Notes: a model not told the origin generated them from the letters alone. A stretch of DNA of 64,000 bases from Streptomyces aquilus (GCF_003955715.1 NZ_CP034463.1:434001-498000), one strand, 5' to 3'; positions 48,776-57,671 are shown, numbered from the stretch's first letter. Made by a program: numbers and translations.

Positions 48776-48999
48776 ACTGAGCGCGGTGGCGCCAGGAGCT
48801 CGCGACGGGGCCGGTCCGTCCAGGCGCGCTCACGCTCGCCCGGTCCAGTCCGGCCCGGGGCTTCGTTCCGGCGGTCGCCACCGGGACGGCCTGGACCACC
48901 CGTGGCGACTGCGGGCGTCGGCCGCCGGACATGGATCGGGCCGCCCCGAGAATCGAACAACGCCCGTCCCCGCCCCCGCCGAGCGCGGCCCGGAAGCGG
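48776..48999. other. Intergenic, no gene recognised
   Basis: No motif, repeat or convincing frame is seen between the hxlR stop and the possible small gene at 49000-49212. Confidence 0.45.
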
Positions 49000-49212
49000 T
49001 CACACACCCACCACCTCGCCAGGCAGGTCACGCCCCAGGCGCAGGCAATGCCCGCACAAGTAGCGCGGCGGCGCGGGCGGCGGGCACGGTCGGAACCTGC
49101 GCCCCGGCTCGGCCGTCGCCATCCTGACCCGCGCCTCCAGCGCCCACACCACTGCGATCGCGCGGACCGAGTAGTCCAGCCGTGAGCGGGGTGTCGCGCA
49201 CGGCTTGCGCAC
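49000..49212 (-). CDS. Possible small Cys-containing protein
   Basis: A 70-residue frame opens with GTG at 49212 and contains RLDYSVRAIAVVWALEARVR and YLCGHCLRLGRDLPG. Its third codon positions are GC-rich as in real genes, and a CGHC motif could bind metal or be redox-active. It lies 63 bases downstream of the SDR in the same direction. I recognise no family, and it may be spurious or a gene fragment. Confidence 0.35.
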   Translation of the reverse strand: MRKPCATPRSRLDYSVRAIAVVWALEARVRMATAEPGRRFRPCPPPAPPRYLCGHCLRLGRDLPGEVVGV

Positions 49213-49274
49213 CGGGGCGCGGATCGAGCCGTCCGAGAGGGGGAGTTCCGCCCACGCCCCGAAGCGGCGCGGGA

Positions 49275-50102
49275 TCAGACCGGATCGACGAAGATGTCGA
49301 GCGCGAGATCGCCCGCGAAGCCGGCCGGGCTGTAGACGGACAGGTCGGTGACGCCCTCATCCGACAGGACCTCGTCGTCGATGAACAGGCTGCCGGTGCA
49401 CTTGCGCGCGTCACGCGTGAGGACGGCGTACGCGGCGTCAGCCATGATCCGCGGGCTACGGGCCTGTCCGGCGCCGCCGACCACGTTGCGTACGGCGGCG
49501 GTGTCGATCAGCGTTCGCGGCCACAGCGAGTTGGCGGCGATGCCGTCGGCGGCGAGCTCCTCGGCGAGCCCGATGGTGCACAGACTCATCCCGTACTTCG
49601 ACAGCGTGTAGCCGAGATGCCTGCCCACCCAGTGCGGCGCGAGGTTCAACGGCGGCGAGAGGGTGAGGATGTGCGGGTTGTCCGCTTCCCGCAGGTGCGG
49701 GATCGCGGCCTTGCTCAGCAGGAACGTGCCGCGCGTGTTGATGTCCTGCATCAGGTCGTACCGCTTCATCTCCAGCTGCTCCGTCGACGACAGGTCGATC
49801 GCGCTGGCGTTGTTCACCACGATGTCGACGCCTCCGAAGGCGGTGACCGCGGCGTTGACGGCGGTGCGTACGTCGTCGTCGTCGCGGACGTCACCGACGA
49901 CGGCCAGCCCCTTGCCGCCCGCGCGCTCGATCTCCTCGACCGCGGTGTGAACCGTGCCTTCGAGCTTCGGGTGCGGTACGGCGGTCTTGGCGAGCATCAC
50001 CACGTTCGCACCGTCGCGGGCCGCGCGCAGGGCGATGGCGAGTCCGATGCCGCGGCTGCCTCCCGACATCAGGACGGTCTTGCCGGCCAGCGTCTGTGTC
50101 AT
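49275..50102 (-). CDS. Short-chain dehydrogenase/reductase (HSDL2-like)
   Basis: The 275-residue SDR has TVLMSGGSRGIGLAIALRAA, GANVVMLAKTAVPHPKLEGT, VDIVVNNASAIDLSSTEQLE, and LGYTLSKYGMSLCTIGLAEE with the catalytic YxxxK. The AKTxxPHPKLxGT stretch and NNASAI are hallmarks of the HSDL2/SDR subfamily associated with fatty-acyl metabolism. It is divergent from an acyl-CoA dehydrogenase, with a dyad in the 63-bp interval, which supports a role in acyl-CoA or isoprenoid degradation. The start is the ATG at 50102. Confidence 0.88.
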   Translation of the reverse strand: MTQTLAGKTVLMSGGSRGIGLAIALRAARDGANVVMLAKTAVPHPKLEGTVHTAVEEIERAGGKGLAVVGDVRDDDDVRTAVNAAVTAFGGVDIVVNNASAIDLSSTEQLEMKRYDLMQDINTRGTFLLSKAAIPHLREADNPHILTLSPPLNLAPHWVGRHLGYTLSKYGMSLCTIGLAEELAADGIAANSLWPRTLIDTAAVRNVVGGAGQARSPRIMADAAYAVLTRDARKCTGSLFIDDEVLSDEGVTDLSVYSPAGFAGDLALDIFVDPV

Positions 50103-50120
50103 GGTCGAACCTCCAAAATA

Positions 50121-50136
50121 GATTGGTGAACTAATC
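50121..50136. promoter_or_regulatory. Dyad in SDR/acyl-CoA dehydrogenase promoter
   Basis: GATTGGTGAACTAATC has GATTnGT/ACnAATC symmetry in the AT-rich 63-bp interval between divergent genes. The MarR gene downstream of the dehydrogenase is a natural candidate for its binding protein. Confidence 0.5.
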
Positions 50137-50165
50137 ATAAGCAGTACGAATGATATGGTCCGCGC

Positions 50166-51392
50166 ATGACTTCCACCCCCGCACGCCAGAGCGACCGGCT
50201 CTACCACGAGCTCCTCGCCCCCAAAGAGACCCAGTCCGTACGCGCCACCGTGCGCCGGATCGCGGAGCAAGAAGTGGCTCCGCACGCCGCGGCGATCGCG
50301 AACGGCGACGAGCGCACCGACGGCTTCCCCCGGCAGGTGTTCGACGCGCTCGCATCGGCGGGGGTCTTCCGGATCCCCTTCCCCGGCGAGGTCGGCGGCG
50401 ACGGTCTGACCCACCCGGCGACCGCCACCGCAGCGGCGATCGAGGAACTGGCCTACTACTCCAGCAGCGTCGCGGCCGTCTTCGACGTGCACTGCATCCT
50501 GGCGGGCAACGCCCTGCGGCAGGGCACCGAGGAGCAGCAGCAGCGCTGGCTGCCCAAGGTCGCGGAGGGGTCCGTGGTCGGCGCGTTCGCCACCACCGAG
50601 CCGGACGCCTCCAGCGACCTGTCTCCGCAGGCCGTTCGGACCGAGGCCGTACGCACCGAGACCGGCTGGGTGCTCAACGGCCACAAGCGGTGGATCTCCA
50701 ACTCGCCCGTGGCCGCGTTCGTGGTGGTGCTCGCCCGCACCGGCGAGCGGCTGAGCATGTTCATCGTCGACACAACGCTTCCGGGCGTTCACGTCGGCCT
50801 CGCCGACCGCAAGATGGGCAACCGCGGCCAGCTCACCGCGGACATCCGCTTCTCGGGCGTCCACCTGACCGACGACGACCTCCTCGGCGGCACCGAGGGA
50901 CACGGACTGCGCCACGCACTGTCCACCCTCACCTACGGCCGGATCGGCATCGCGGCCGCCGGGGTCGGCATGGCACAGGCCGCCTTCGACCACACCGTGG
51001 CCCACCTGTCGACGCGCCACGCCTTCGGCAAGCCGGTGGCCGCCAACCAGCACTGGCAGTTCCTGCTCGCCGAGCGGGCCACCGAGATCGACAACGCCCG
51101 CACCCTCGTCACCAAGGCGGCCCTTCGCCTGGACGCCGGCAACCCGTCCCCGGAACCCGAGGCCGCGATGGCGAAGTACTACGCCACCAAGCTGTCGGTG
51201 GACATGGCACGCGACGCCGTCCAGGCTTTCGGAGGCCTCGGCTTCGCACGCGAACTCGGCGCCGACGGAAGCCCCGGCCCCGTCGAGGCGATCTACCGGG
51301 ACAGCAAGATCGGCGAGATATACGAGGGCACCAACGAGATCCAGAAGTGGGTCATCGCCCGGCAGATCTTCGGCCGGGCCATCGTCGGCTGA
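50166..51392 (+). CDS. Acyl-CoA dehydrogenase
   Basis: The 408-residue protein has the three-domain ACAD pattern: an N-terminal helical domain (TVRRIAEQEVAPHAAAIANG), a beta domain with VGAFATTEPDASSD and GHKRWISNSPVAAF for FAD and substrate, and a C-terminal bundle ending QAFGGLGFARELGADGSPGP, VEAIYRDSKIGEIYEGTNEI. EIYEGTNEIQ contains the usual catalytic Glu region. It should introduce a trans-2,3 double bond in an acyl-CoA with FAD; chain specificity is unknown. It pairs with the divergent HSDL2-like SDR, and a MarR gene follows 133 bp downstream. Confidence 0.92.
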   Translation: MTSTPARQSDRLYHELLAPKETQSVRATVRRIAEQEVAPHAAAIANGDERTDGFPRQVFDALASAGVFRIPFPGEVGGDGLTHPATATAAAIEELAYYSSSVAAVFDVHCILAGNALRQGTEEQQQRWLPKVAEGSVVGAFATTEPDASSDLSPQAVRTEAVRTETGWVLNGHKRWISNSPVAAFVVVLARTGERLSMFIVDTTLPGVHVGLADRKMGNRGQLTADIRFSGVHLTDDDLLGGTEGHGLRHALSTLTYGRIGIAAAGVGMAQAAFDHTVAHLSTRHAFGKPVAANQHWQFLLAERATEIDNARTLVTKAALRLDAGNPSPEPEAAMAKYYATKLSVDMARDAVQAFGGLGFARELGADGSPGPVEAIYRDSKIGEIYEGTNEIQKWVIARQIFGRAIVG

Positions 51393-51525
51393 CGGTCCCG
51401 CCGCGTTCCCTGCCCTGCGAACCCCTCTTCCGCGCACCGAGACCGCCGCCCGGACCGGCCGCCTCCGGCGTTCTCGTACGATGGCCCCAGACGATACGCA
51501 GGGCTAACCATAGGCGGGATAAACG

Positions 51526-52020
51526 ATGTCCGAGGCTCCGCTGGTACCGGGGACGGTGGCCGAACACACCATCTGCCTGCTGGTCAAACTCGGACAGGTG
51601 GCATTCAGGATCGCCGAGGACGGCCTCAGCGCCACCGGCCTGCGCGTGCGCCACTACAGCGTCCTGCAGGCCCTGGCCGACAACGGGGCCATGCCGCAGC
51701 TGGCGCTCGGCTCGTTCCTGCGCATCGACCCGGCGACGATGGTGACGAGTCTCGACGACCTGGAGCGGGCCGGATACGCCGAGCGGACACGCGATCCGCA
51801 GGACCGACGCCGCTACGCCGTCAACATCACCGACGACGGGCGCAAGGTCCTCGCCGACCTCAACCGCACACTCGCCGGCCTCGACACCGAAATCCTCCCC
51901 GACCTCGGCACCACTGAGCGGCACTCGCTGCACGCCCTGTTGAGCAGCCTTGCCGAGAGTCCCGCTCTCACCGCCATGTTCGACGCCATCCGCGAGCAGA
52001 GCGGCGCGAAGAGGGCTTGA
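51526..52020 (+). CDS. MarR family transcriptional regulator
   Basis: The protein has 164 residues. The winged helix spans about 35-100: LRVRHYSVLQALADNGAMPQ, FLRIDPATMVTSLDDLERAG, YAERTRDPQDRRRYAVNITD. The DPQDRRRYAVNIT wing is the MarR signature DxRDRRxxxxxLT. It is a probable dimeric repressor released by a phenolic, acyl or oxidative ligand. Its closest candidate target is the SDR/acyl-CoA dehydrogenase promoter, where a dyad lies at 50121-50136. CGGGATAAAC before the ATG is a weak ribosome site. Confidence 0.87.
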   Translation: MSEAPLVPGTVAEHTICLLVKLGQVAFRIAEDGLSATGLRVRHYSVLQALADNGAMPQLALGSFLRIDPATMVTSLDDLERAGYAERTRDPQDRRRYAVNITDDGRKVLADLNRTLAGLDTEILPDLGTTERHSLHALLSSLAESPALTAMFDAIREQSGAKRA

Positions 52021-52315
52021 CGTGCTCCCCGGCCCAGGCCGTGGGGTGAGGTGACAGCTGCGGCGTAGGAGCGGACAGCTCCGCTTCCGCCGGGTACGGA
52101 TGGTCGTGGGCGGTCCTGGCGGGAACACCGGCAGGTCGTGAACGGCGTGTTGTGGCGGTTGCGGACCGGAGCGCCCGGCAACACGGCCGGGTGCAGATAC
52201 CTCTTGCCCGGTCACAGCCCGGGGAGTCCGCCTGTGGCCCGAGAGGCCGATGGAGCCGACCGTAGCGATCCTGCCGCTCTTCGACGAGGAGCTCTCCCAG
52301 CCAGTCGCCGACCCG
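52021..52315. other. Intergenic, no gene recognised
   Basis: About 295 bases lie between the marR stop and the operator cluster of the next SDR. No recognisable gene or strong hairpin is seen. Confidence 0.45.
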
Positions 52316-52394
52316 ACCATCGATGGTAAGTGGATCGACTTGCCTTAAGGACGGTGCGGGAGTTACCTTCCGATGGTGAGTCCATCGACTTACC
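52316..52394. promoter_or_regulatory. Two GGTRAGT-N6-ACTTRCC operators and an ACCATCGATGGT palindrome
   Basis: GGTAAGT-N6-ACTTGCC (52325-52344) and GGTGAGT-N6-ACTTACC (52375-52394) are near-identical dyads 50 bp apart. The perfect palindrome ACCATCGATGGT overlaps the first at 52316-52327. The second ends 26 bp before the SDR ATG. They are probably read by the TetR protein encoded just downstream of the SDR. Confidence 0.75.
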
Positions 52395-52420
52395 TTACTT
52401 CTCGGCAAGGAACAGGCACC

Positions 52421-53176
52421 ATGAATCGTCTTGCGGGCAAGCGTGCCCTCATCACCGGCGGCACGAGCGGGATCGGTCTGGAGACCGCCCGACGTTTCCT
52501 CGCGGAGGGGGCCGACGTACTGGTCACCGGCGTGACCCCCGCCAGCATCGACAGGGCCCGGCAGGTCCTCGGGGACAAGGTGCCCGTCATGCATGCCGAC
52601 GCCCGCGATCTCGATGCGCAGCGCACCCTGGCCAAGCAGGTGGGTGAGCACTTCGGGAAACTGGACGTGGCGTTCCTGAACGCGGGCGTCTCGGACTGGC
52701 GGCCCTTCGAGGACCACACGGAGGACAGCTACGACCGGCTCTTCGACATCAACGTCAAGAGCGTCTTCTTCCTCACCCAGGCCCTGGTGCCCGTGCTGGC
52801 CGACCCGTCCTCGGTCATCCTCAACGCGTCCAGCAGCGCGCACGGCGGATACGGGAACTCGAACGCCTACGCCGCGACGAAGGCGGCCGTCGGCTCCCTG
52901 ATGCGCTCGTGGAACGCGGACCTGCTCAAGTCGCACGGCATCCGCTTCAACGCGGTCAGCCCCGGCCCGGTGGACACCCCGCTGTACGCCAAGCTCGGGA
53001 TCGAGGACCCCGCGGTGCAGGCGGCGGTCCTGGAGCGGATCAGCGCCGGCATCCCGCTGGGCCGCATGGGTCTGCCGGAGGAGGTCGCGGAAGCCGTCGT
53101 GTACCTGGCCTCCGACGCCGCCGCCTTCGCGGTGGGCCAGGACCTTATCCTGGACGGCGGCCAGACCGTCCTCTGA
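52421..53176 (+). CDS. Short-chain dehydrogenase/reductase (FabG-like)
   Basis: The 251-residue classical SDR has RALITGGTSGIGLETARRFL, VAFLNAGVSDW, ILNASSSAHGGYGNSNAYAA, TKAAVGSLMRSW (Ser, Tyr, Lys) and the C-terminal LGRMGLPEEVAEAVVYLASD, AAAFAVGQDLILDGGQTVL. The VTGV residues after strand 2 make the NAD/NADP choice uncertain. Substrate unknown. It lies 40 bp upstream of a TetR gene in the same direction, so the two form an operon with the operators at 52325-52394. Confidence 0.9.
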   Translation: MNRLAGKRALITGGTSGIGLETARRFLAEGADVLVTGVTPASIDRARQVLGDKVPVMHADARDLDAQRTLAKQVGEHFGKLDVAFLNAGVSDWRPFEDHTEDSYDRLFDINVKSVFFLTQALVPVLADPSSVILNASSSAHGGYGNSNAYAATKAAVGSLMRSWNADLLKSHGIRFNAVSPGPVDTPLYAKLGIEDPAVQAAVLERISAGIPLGRMGLPEEVAEAVVYLASDAAAFAVGQDLILDGGQTVL

Positions 53177-53216
53177 CAGCGAGGACGCGGCCGGGAAACG
53201 GGCGAGGGGCGAGGGC

Positions 53217-53903
53217 ATGGCGGTGGCGGAACGAGCGGAAACCGGTGGCGAAGCGAGCCAGGCCGGGTATCACGCGCAGATCAAAGCGGAGAACCGCGCC
53301 CGCATCATCCGCGCCGCCCGCGACCTCTTCCTCGCCCGGGGATACGACAAGACCTCCCTCGCCCAGATCGCCAAGGAGGCCCGCGTCTCCACCGGCACCC
53401 TCTTCAAGCGGTACCCCACCAAGGCGGCGCTGTTCGCGGCCGTCACCTCCGAACAGTGGCAGCTGGACGTGGAGTACGCCGCGCCGCCGCCGCCCGGCGA
53501 CCCCCGGTACGGTCTGGACCACATCGGCCGCGACTACGCCTGCCTGGTCGCGCGGCCGGGCACGGCGGCGCTGTGCCGCCTCATCATCACCGAGCTGCCT
53601 CAGATGCCGGAACTCGCCGACATCGTCGGCACCGGCTTCGCCATCGACCGTGGCCCGTTCTTCGACCGGCTCCGCGACTACCTGGAGGCCGAGGCGCAGG
53701 CGGGCACACTCGACTTCCGTTCGGCCGACGGACAGCCGCTGTCGGCATCCGAAGTGGCCGAACAGTTCCTCGGCATGATCTGCAGCCAGTTCCTGTGGCC
53801 CCAACTCGTACGGACCGACTTCGTCCCGCCCAACCCGACCGACGCCGCGATTGTGGACGAAGCGGTCGCCCTCATGCTCAGCCGCTACGGCACCGGATCC
53901 TGA
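53217..53903 (+). CDS. TetR family transcriptional regulator
   Basis: The protein has 228 residues. The HTH lies at about 22-70: NRARIIRAARDLFLARGYDK, IAKEARVSTGTLFKRYPTKA. The C-terminal domain (ALCRLIITELPQMPELADIV, EVAEQFLGMICSQFLWPQLV) is that of TetR_C-type regulators in which a tight turn precedes the ligand pocket. It is the second gene of the SDR operon and probably controls it through the GGTRAGT dyads. The ATG at 53217 gives a 20-residue leader; a GTG at 53223 is possible. Confidence 0.87.
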   Translation: MAVAERAETGGEASQAGYHAQIKAENRARIIRAARDLFLARGYDKTSLAQIAKEARVSTGTLFKRYPTKAALFAAVTSEQWQLDVEYAAPPPPGDPRYGLDHIGRDYACLVARPGTAALCRLIITELPQMPELADIVGTGFAIDRGPFFDRLRDYLEAEAQAGTLDFRSADGQPLSASEVAEQFLGMICSQFLWPQLVRTDFVPPNPTDAAIVDEAVALMLSRYGTGS

Positions 53904-54435
53904 ACCCCGGACCTCCGGTTCACGCCGCAAGGACTTCGACACGTCGCCCTACCGTCGAGGTGGGAGGCAGATACGGCCGCCGGTCGCGGCAGCACGCCTC
54001 CGCGAAAGCGTCACCGGCGGCGGCATCCGCCACCGCTCGCCGCGCGGGGAACCGATGGAGGCGGCCGTACGGCCCACCGTCTCGGCGGTCTCCGGAACGT
54101 CGGCCAGTGCCGCGGCGTGGTGCTCTGTGCCCGCTCAGCCGTCATCGACGGCAGGCCGGCGCCCCGTCGGCTTCGTGTACTCCGGCCTCGGCGGCACCGA
54201 GCCTGAGAGTGGCGAGGCCCAAGGCGGCGACCGGGCCGTGCTGTCGCGGGCTACGGCGATCACCAAGGAACGGCCGTCGGGATCCGGTTCGCCCTGTGAT
54301 CGTGGGAGCCGCTCGGACCGCCGCGCGCCAGCGTGGCCCGTACCTTCGGGCTTGGCCGCCGACGGCGTCAACGCCCGCCGTTGACCTGACCCGGGGCACG
54401 GCAGGGCGGCCCGCCTCGGGCACCATGGCCTGTCG
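53904..54435. other. Intergenic, no gene recognised
   Basis: This 530-base gap lies between the convergent tetR and LLM oxidoreductase genes. No frame with motifs, no clear terminator and no repeats were found. Several antisense-type frames are open only because of high GC content. Confidence 0.5.
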
Positions 54436-55500
54436 TCAGCGTGCCACCTCTTCTCGATCGAGGTCGCGGACCAGGTCGATGGCCCGGCCCAGGGTGGCGA
54501 GCCGGGCGTCAAGAGTCTCGCCGGCGGGGTAGAAGCGGACGGTGTCGACACCGACGTCGCGCCACACACGCAGTCGCTCACGCACCATGTCCTCGGTTCC
54601 GATCAGCGTCGTCGCCAGCACCATCTCGTCGGTGATCAGACCGGCCGCGCCGTCCCGGTCCCCGGCCTGCCAGCGGGTCCGGACCTCGGCCGCGACCTCG
54701 GCCCAACCCTGGCGGCTGTAGGCGTTGTTGTAGAAGTTCGTGGTCGCCGAGCCCATGCCGCCGAGGCTGAAGGCCAGCTCCTTCTTGCGCCCGGCCACCA
54801 TCATGCGCAGGTCGTCCTCGTCCTCCGCGAAGGCGACCTCGGCGCCCTGGCAGATGTCGAGGTCGGCGCGTGTACGGCCGGCGTTGGCAAGGCCCCGGTC
54901 CAGGTGGTCGAAGTACGCCTCTTTGGCGCCTTCGGGGACGAAACTGGTGCCCAGCCAGCCGTCGGCGATCTCACCGGTCAGGTTCAGCATCTTGGGCGAG
55001 AGAGTGGCCAGGTAGACGGGGATGTCGTGCTCAGCGCGCATGGACAGACGCATGGGCCTCGCCTCCCCGTCGGGCAGCGGGATCTGGAATTCACGGCCGG
55101 AGTGGGAGACCTTCTCCCCCGAGGCGGCCTGTCGCACGATCTCGACGGTCTCGCGCATCCGGGACAGCGGCCGGTCGAATGGCACGCCGTGCAGCCCTTC
55201 GATCACCTGCGGTCCGGAGGGGCCAAGGCCGAGGAGGAAGCGCCCCTGGGAGATCTGCGACAGCGTGATCGCGGCGCGTGCGATGGCCGTCGGTGTGCGG
55301 GTGCCGAGCTGGATGATTCCCGATCCGAGAAGCATGCGCTCCGTCTTCGCGGCGAGATAGCCCAACGGAGAGGGCGCCTCGGAGCCCCATGCCTCCGCCA
55401 CCCAGCAGATGTCGAGACCGAGCCTCTCCGCCTCGGTGACGTAGTCGACGATCTCCCGCCAGTCGCCGCCGGAGGCTTCGATCGTGGTGGACGTACGCAT
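54436..55500 (-). CDS. LLM class flavin-dependent oxidoreductase (luciferase-like)
   Basis: The protein has 354 residues. IVDYVTEAERLGLDICWVAE, AWGSEAPSPLGYLAAKTERM, GSGIIQLGTRTPTAIARAAI and LSQISQGRFLLGLGPSGPQV form the TIM barrel of the bacterial-luciferase/F420 family. The pattern is closest to F420-dependent methylene-H4MPT-reductase-like dehydrogenases and related monooxygenases. It uses F420 or FMN, which sequence alone cannot decide. Its ATG overlaps the stop of the SRPBCC gene by one base (TGATG), so the two are translationally coupled and probably act together. Confidence 0.87.
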   Translation of the reverse strand: MRTSTTIEASGGDWREIVDYVTEAERLGLDICWVAEAWGSEAPSPLGYLAAKTERMLLGSGIIQLGTRTPTAIARAAITLSQISQGRFLLGLGPSGPQVIEGLHGVPFDRPLSRMRETVEIVRQAASGEKVSHSGREFQIPLPDGEARPMRLSMRAEHDIPVYLATLSPKMLNLTGEIADGWLGTSFVPEGAKEAYFDHLDRGLANAGRTRADLDICQGAEVAFAEDEDDLRMMVAGRKKELAFSLGGMGSATTNFYNNAYSRQGWAEVAAEVRTRWQAGDRDGAAGLITDEMVLATTLIGTEDMVRERLRVWRDVGVDTVRFYPAGETLDARLATLGRAIDLVRDLDREEVAR

Positions 55501-56030
55501 CACAGACTCGCCTCCCCCGAGGTCCGGGGGCTCTCGGCCAGCTTCTTGACCTCTTCGAGGGTGACGGTCATGTTGGCCTCGAACTCCCGCATGCGCACGA
55601 AGACGATCTTCTGCTCCTTCTCCGGCATGCGTTCGATGGCGAAGGAGAGCCCCGAGGGGGCCGGCCCCATCTGCATCCATTCCCGCAGCACCGTGCCCCC
55701 GTCCTGTGGCTCCAACGTGAACCGCCAGATCGCCGACGGGTACTGCGGATCCTCTACCGCCCAGGCGAGCCGCTTCGGCGGCTCCCACTCGACGATGTGG
55801 GACGTGGTGGCCCACTCCCCGAACGCTTCGTGCTTGCTCCGGCCGACGAACCGGGCTCCCAGAGCGGGCCCGCAGCCGTCCAGCCATTCCACCGACTGCA
55901 ACTCGGAACTCATGCGTGGCATCAGTTCGATGTCGGACACCAGCCTCCACACCTGAGCCGGTGGTGCGGCGATCCAGGTGTGGACCTCAACCGTCGGTTT
56001 GTCCGCGTAGCGTGCGCCCGTCCACTCCAT
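55500..56030 (-). CDS. SRPBCC family protein coupled to LLM oxidoreductase
   Basis: The protein has 176 residues. YADKPTVEVHTWIAAPPAQV, WRLVSDIELMPRMSSELQSV and WEPPKRLAWAVEDPQYPSAI, followed by a long C-terminal helix (EKEQKIVFVRMREFEANMTV), form the helix-grip fold. It may bind or deliver a lipophilic substrate for the LLM enzyme. The start at 56030 is chosen over an upstream ATG (56111) because a -35-like TTGACA overlaps the latter, which places the transcript start downstream of it. Confidence 0.82.
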   Translation of the reverse strand: MEWTGARYADKPTVEVHTWIAAPPAQVWRLVSDIELMPRMSSELQSVEWLDGCGPALGARFVGRSKHEAFGEWATTSHIVEWEPPKRLAWAVEDPQYPSAIWRFTLEPQDGGTVLREWMQMGPAPSGLSFAIERMPEKEQKIVFVRMREFEANMTVTLEEVKKLAESPRTSGEASL

Positions 56031-56082
56031 GAACCCGCAGCCCCTCTGTCGCCAAGAGCGCTCGGATGAGCGTCTGACCAGT

Positions 56083-56111
56083 AAAGTTGCGTAGATAGAC
56101 TCACTTGTCAA
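56083..56111 (-). promoter_or_regulatory. Candidate promoter for SRPBCC-LLM operon
   Basis: On the minus strand TTGACA (56106-56111) is followed after 17 bases by AACTTT (56083-56088). The -35 box is consensus for the housekeeping sigma factor; the -10 box is weak. Transcription would begin about 45 bases before the SRPBCC ATG. Confidence 0.4.
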
Positions 56112-56141
56112 GGGTGACCTGCCGCGCAGGACACTGCCCGG

Positions 56142-56639
56142 TCAGCCCGTGAACCGGGCCCGTACATCCGGGCGTTCGGCCAAGTGCGGTGGGTAGCCGG
56201 GGCCCATTTGGGGGTGGGTGTTGTCCAGGGTCATGGGATCACCGCAGGCGGCGCACACCACCTCGGCATGCGTCTCCTGCCCGCACGTGTCGTGACGCAT
56301 CGTCACCGGCGGGCCTGCTTCGCCGGAGAGCCAGCGGTCCCCCCACCGGTTCATCACCAGCAGCACGCCGTAGAAGTCGCGCCCCTTCTCGGTGAGCACG
56401 TAGTCATGGCGGACCGGCTCCGTCTGGTAGGGCCGCTTCTCCAGCAGCCCCTCCTCCACCAGCCGGCGCAGCCGGTCCGTCAGCGTGTTGCGGGCGATCC
56501 CCAGCGACTCCTGGAACGCGTCGAACCGCCGGATCCCGTAGAACGCCTCACGCAGCACCAGCGGCGTCCACCAGTCCCCGAGCAGGTCCATGGTGCGTGC
56601 GATCGAGCAGGGCCACTGCGCAAAGGATGTCCGTCTCAT
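56142..56639 (-). CDS. HxlR family transcriptional regulator
   Basis: The protein has 165 residues. FAQWPCSIARTMDLLGDWWT, PLVLREAFYGIRRFDAFQES, LGIARNTLTDRLRRLVEEGL form the HxlR winged helix with the N-terminal Cys. HDTCGQETHAEVVCAACGDP has four Cys in a zinc-ribbon-like tail. The gene lies upstream of the SRPBCC-LLM operon on the same strand, with a separate promoter between them, so it probably regulates that operon. ATG at 56639 or an in-frame ATG four codons earlier may be the start. Confidence 0.87.
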   Translation of the reverse strand: MRRTSFAQWPCSIARTMDLLGDWWTPLVLREAFYGIRRFDAFQESLGIARNTLTDRLRRLVEEGLLEKRPYQTEPVRHDYVLTEKGRDFYGVLLVMNRWGDRWLSGEAGPPVTMRHDTCGQETHAEVVCAACGDPMTLDNTHPQMGPGYPPHLAERPDVRARFTG

Positions 56640-56723
56640 GACGGCCAGCATAGGTTCGTCCAGTCGTGAGACCCAGCAGGTGAACGGAACAACGACCGGT
56701 GCGCGGTCTCTTGTGCTCCATCA

Positions 56724-56736
56724 ATAACGAAGTTAT
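56724..56736. promoter_or_regulatory. Operator ATAAC-GAA-GTTAT before SDR
   Basis: Five-bp arms flank three bases, nine bases before the SDR ATG at 56746. The same element with TTG in the centre occurs at 58389-58401 before a tetR gene, so that TetR probably represses this SDR. Confidence 0.7.
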
Positions 56737-56745
56737 GTTGCCGCC

Positions 56746-57642
56746 ATGAAACGTGACTTGCTGGGCAAGAACCTGGTTGTTACCGGAGCGGCACGCGGCA
56801 TCGGCGAGAAGGTGGCCCGCCTGGCCGCCGCCCGAGGGGCCCGGGTGACCGTGATCGGCCTCGAAGCCGACCGGCTGCGCGCCCTCGCCGACGAGCTGGG
56901 TCCCGGCGCCGCCTGGCGTGAGGCCGATGTGCGCGACGGGGCTGCTCTGCGGTCGGCGATCGACGAGGCCGCCGACGTCATGGGCGGCGTCGACCTCGTG
57001 GTCGCCAACGCCGGCGTCGTGGCGTACGGGACGGTGCGGCAGACGGACGAGGCGTCGTTCGAGCGGGTGCTGGACATCAACCTGAACGGTGTGTTCCGCA
57101 CCCTCAAGTACGCGACGCCGCACCTGGAGCGCAGCCGTGGCCATGTGCTGGTCGTGGCGTCCGCGCTGTCGTTCATGCCGCTGGCCGCGATGGCCTCCTA
57201 CGGCGCGAGCAAGGCCGGGGCCGAGCTGCTCGCTCTGACCTACCGACAGGAGGTGGCCCACCTCGGAGTCACGGTCGGCGTGGTGCACCCCTCATGGATC
57301 GACACGGACCTCGTGCGAGGCGCCGAGGCGGACCTCCCCTCGTTCCAGGACCTGCGCACGCGACTCCCCTATCCGGGCAATGTCACCACGAGCTCCGACC
57401 GGGCGGCGGCCGCGATCGTCGACGGGCTCGTGCGCCGACGCAGCCGCGTGTATGTCCCGCGTGCGGTCGTCGTGGCCAACTGGGCCAAGGCGGCGCTGAA
57501 TTCACCGCTGGCCTGGCCCTGGGCGAGGCGCTTCGCGGCCCGGGCGGTGCCGTCCCTCGAACGCGAGGTCGCGGCACTGGGGAGGCAGGACCAGGTGACG
57601 CCGGGCGCAGATGCCCCCGCCACGGAGACCAGGTCGTCCTAG
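56746..57642 (+). CDS. Short-chain dehydrogenase/reductase
   Basis: The 298-residue SDR has NLVVTGAARGIGEKVARLAA, GVDLVVANAGVVAYGTVRQT, VASALSFMPLAAMASYGASK (Ser, Tyr, Lys) and VGVVHPSWIDTDLVRGAEAD. VANAG replaces NNAG. The C-terminal 60 residues (RAVVVANWAKAALNSPLAWP) are an extension seen in SDRs of acyl-CoA or sterol-type clusters. It is convergent with the tetR gene that probably controls it, and an operator lies directly before its ATG. Confidence 0.88.
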   Translation: MKRDLLGKNLVVTGAARGIGEKVARLAAARGARVTVIGLEADRLRALADELGPGAAWREADVRDGAALRSAIDEAADVMGGVDLVVANAGVVAYGTVRQTDEASFERVLDINLNGVFRTLKYATPHLERSRGHVLVVASALSFMPLAAMASYGASKAGAELLALTYRQEVAHLGVTVGVVHPSWIDTDLVRGAEADLPSFQDLRTRLPYPGNVTTSSDRAAAAIVDGLVRRRSRVYVPRAVVVANWAKAALNSPLAWPWARRFAARAVPSLEREVAALGRQDQVTPGADAPATETRSS

Positions 57643-57671
57643 AGCCGGGCAGCGCCCAACCGCCCGGCTTC

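Noticed and set aside
56031..56111. 27-codon N-terminal extension of the SRPBCC protein
   Set aside because: The segment (IYATLLVRRSSERSWRQRG) does not belong to the fold, and a promoter-like TTGACA overlaps its ATG.
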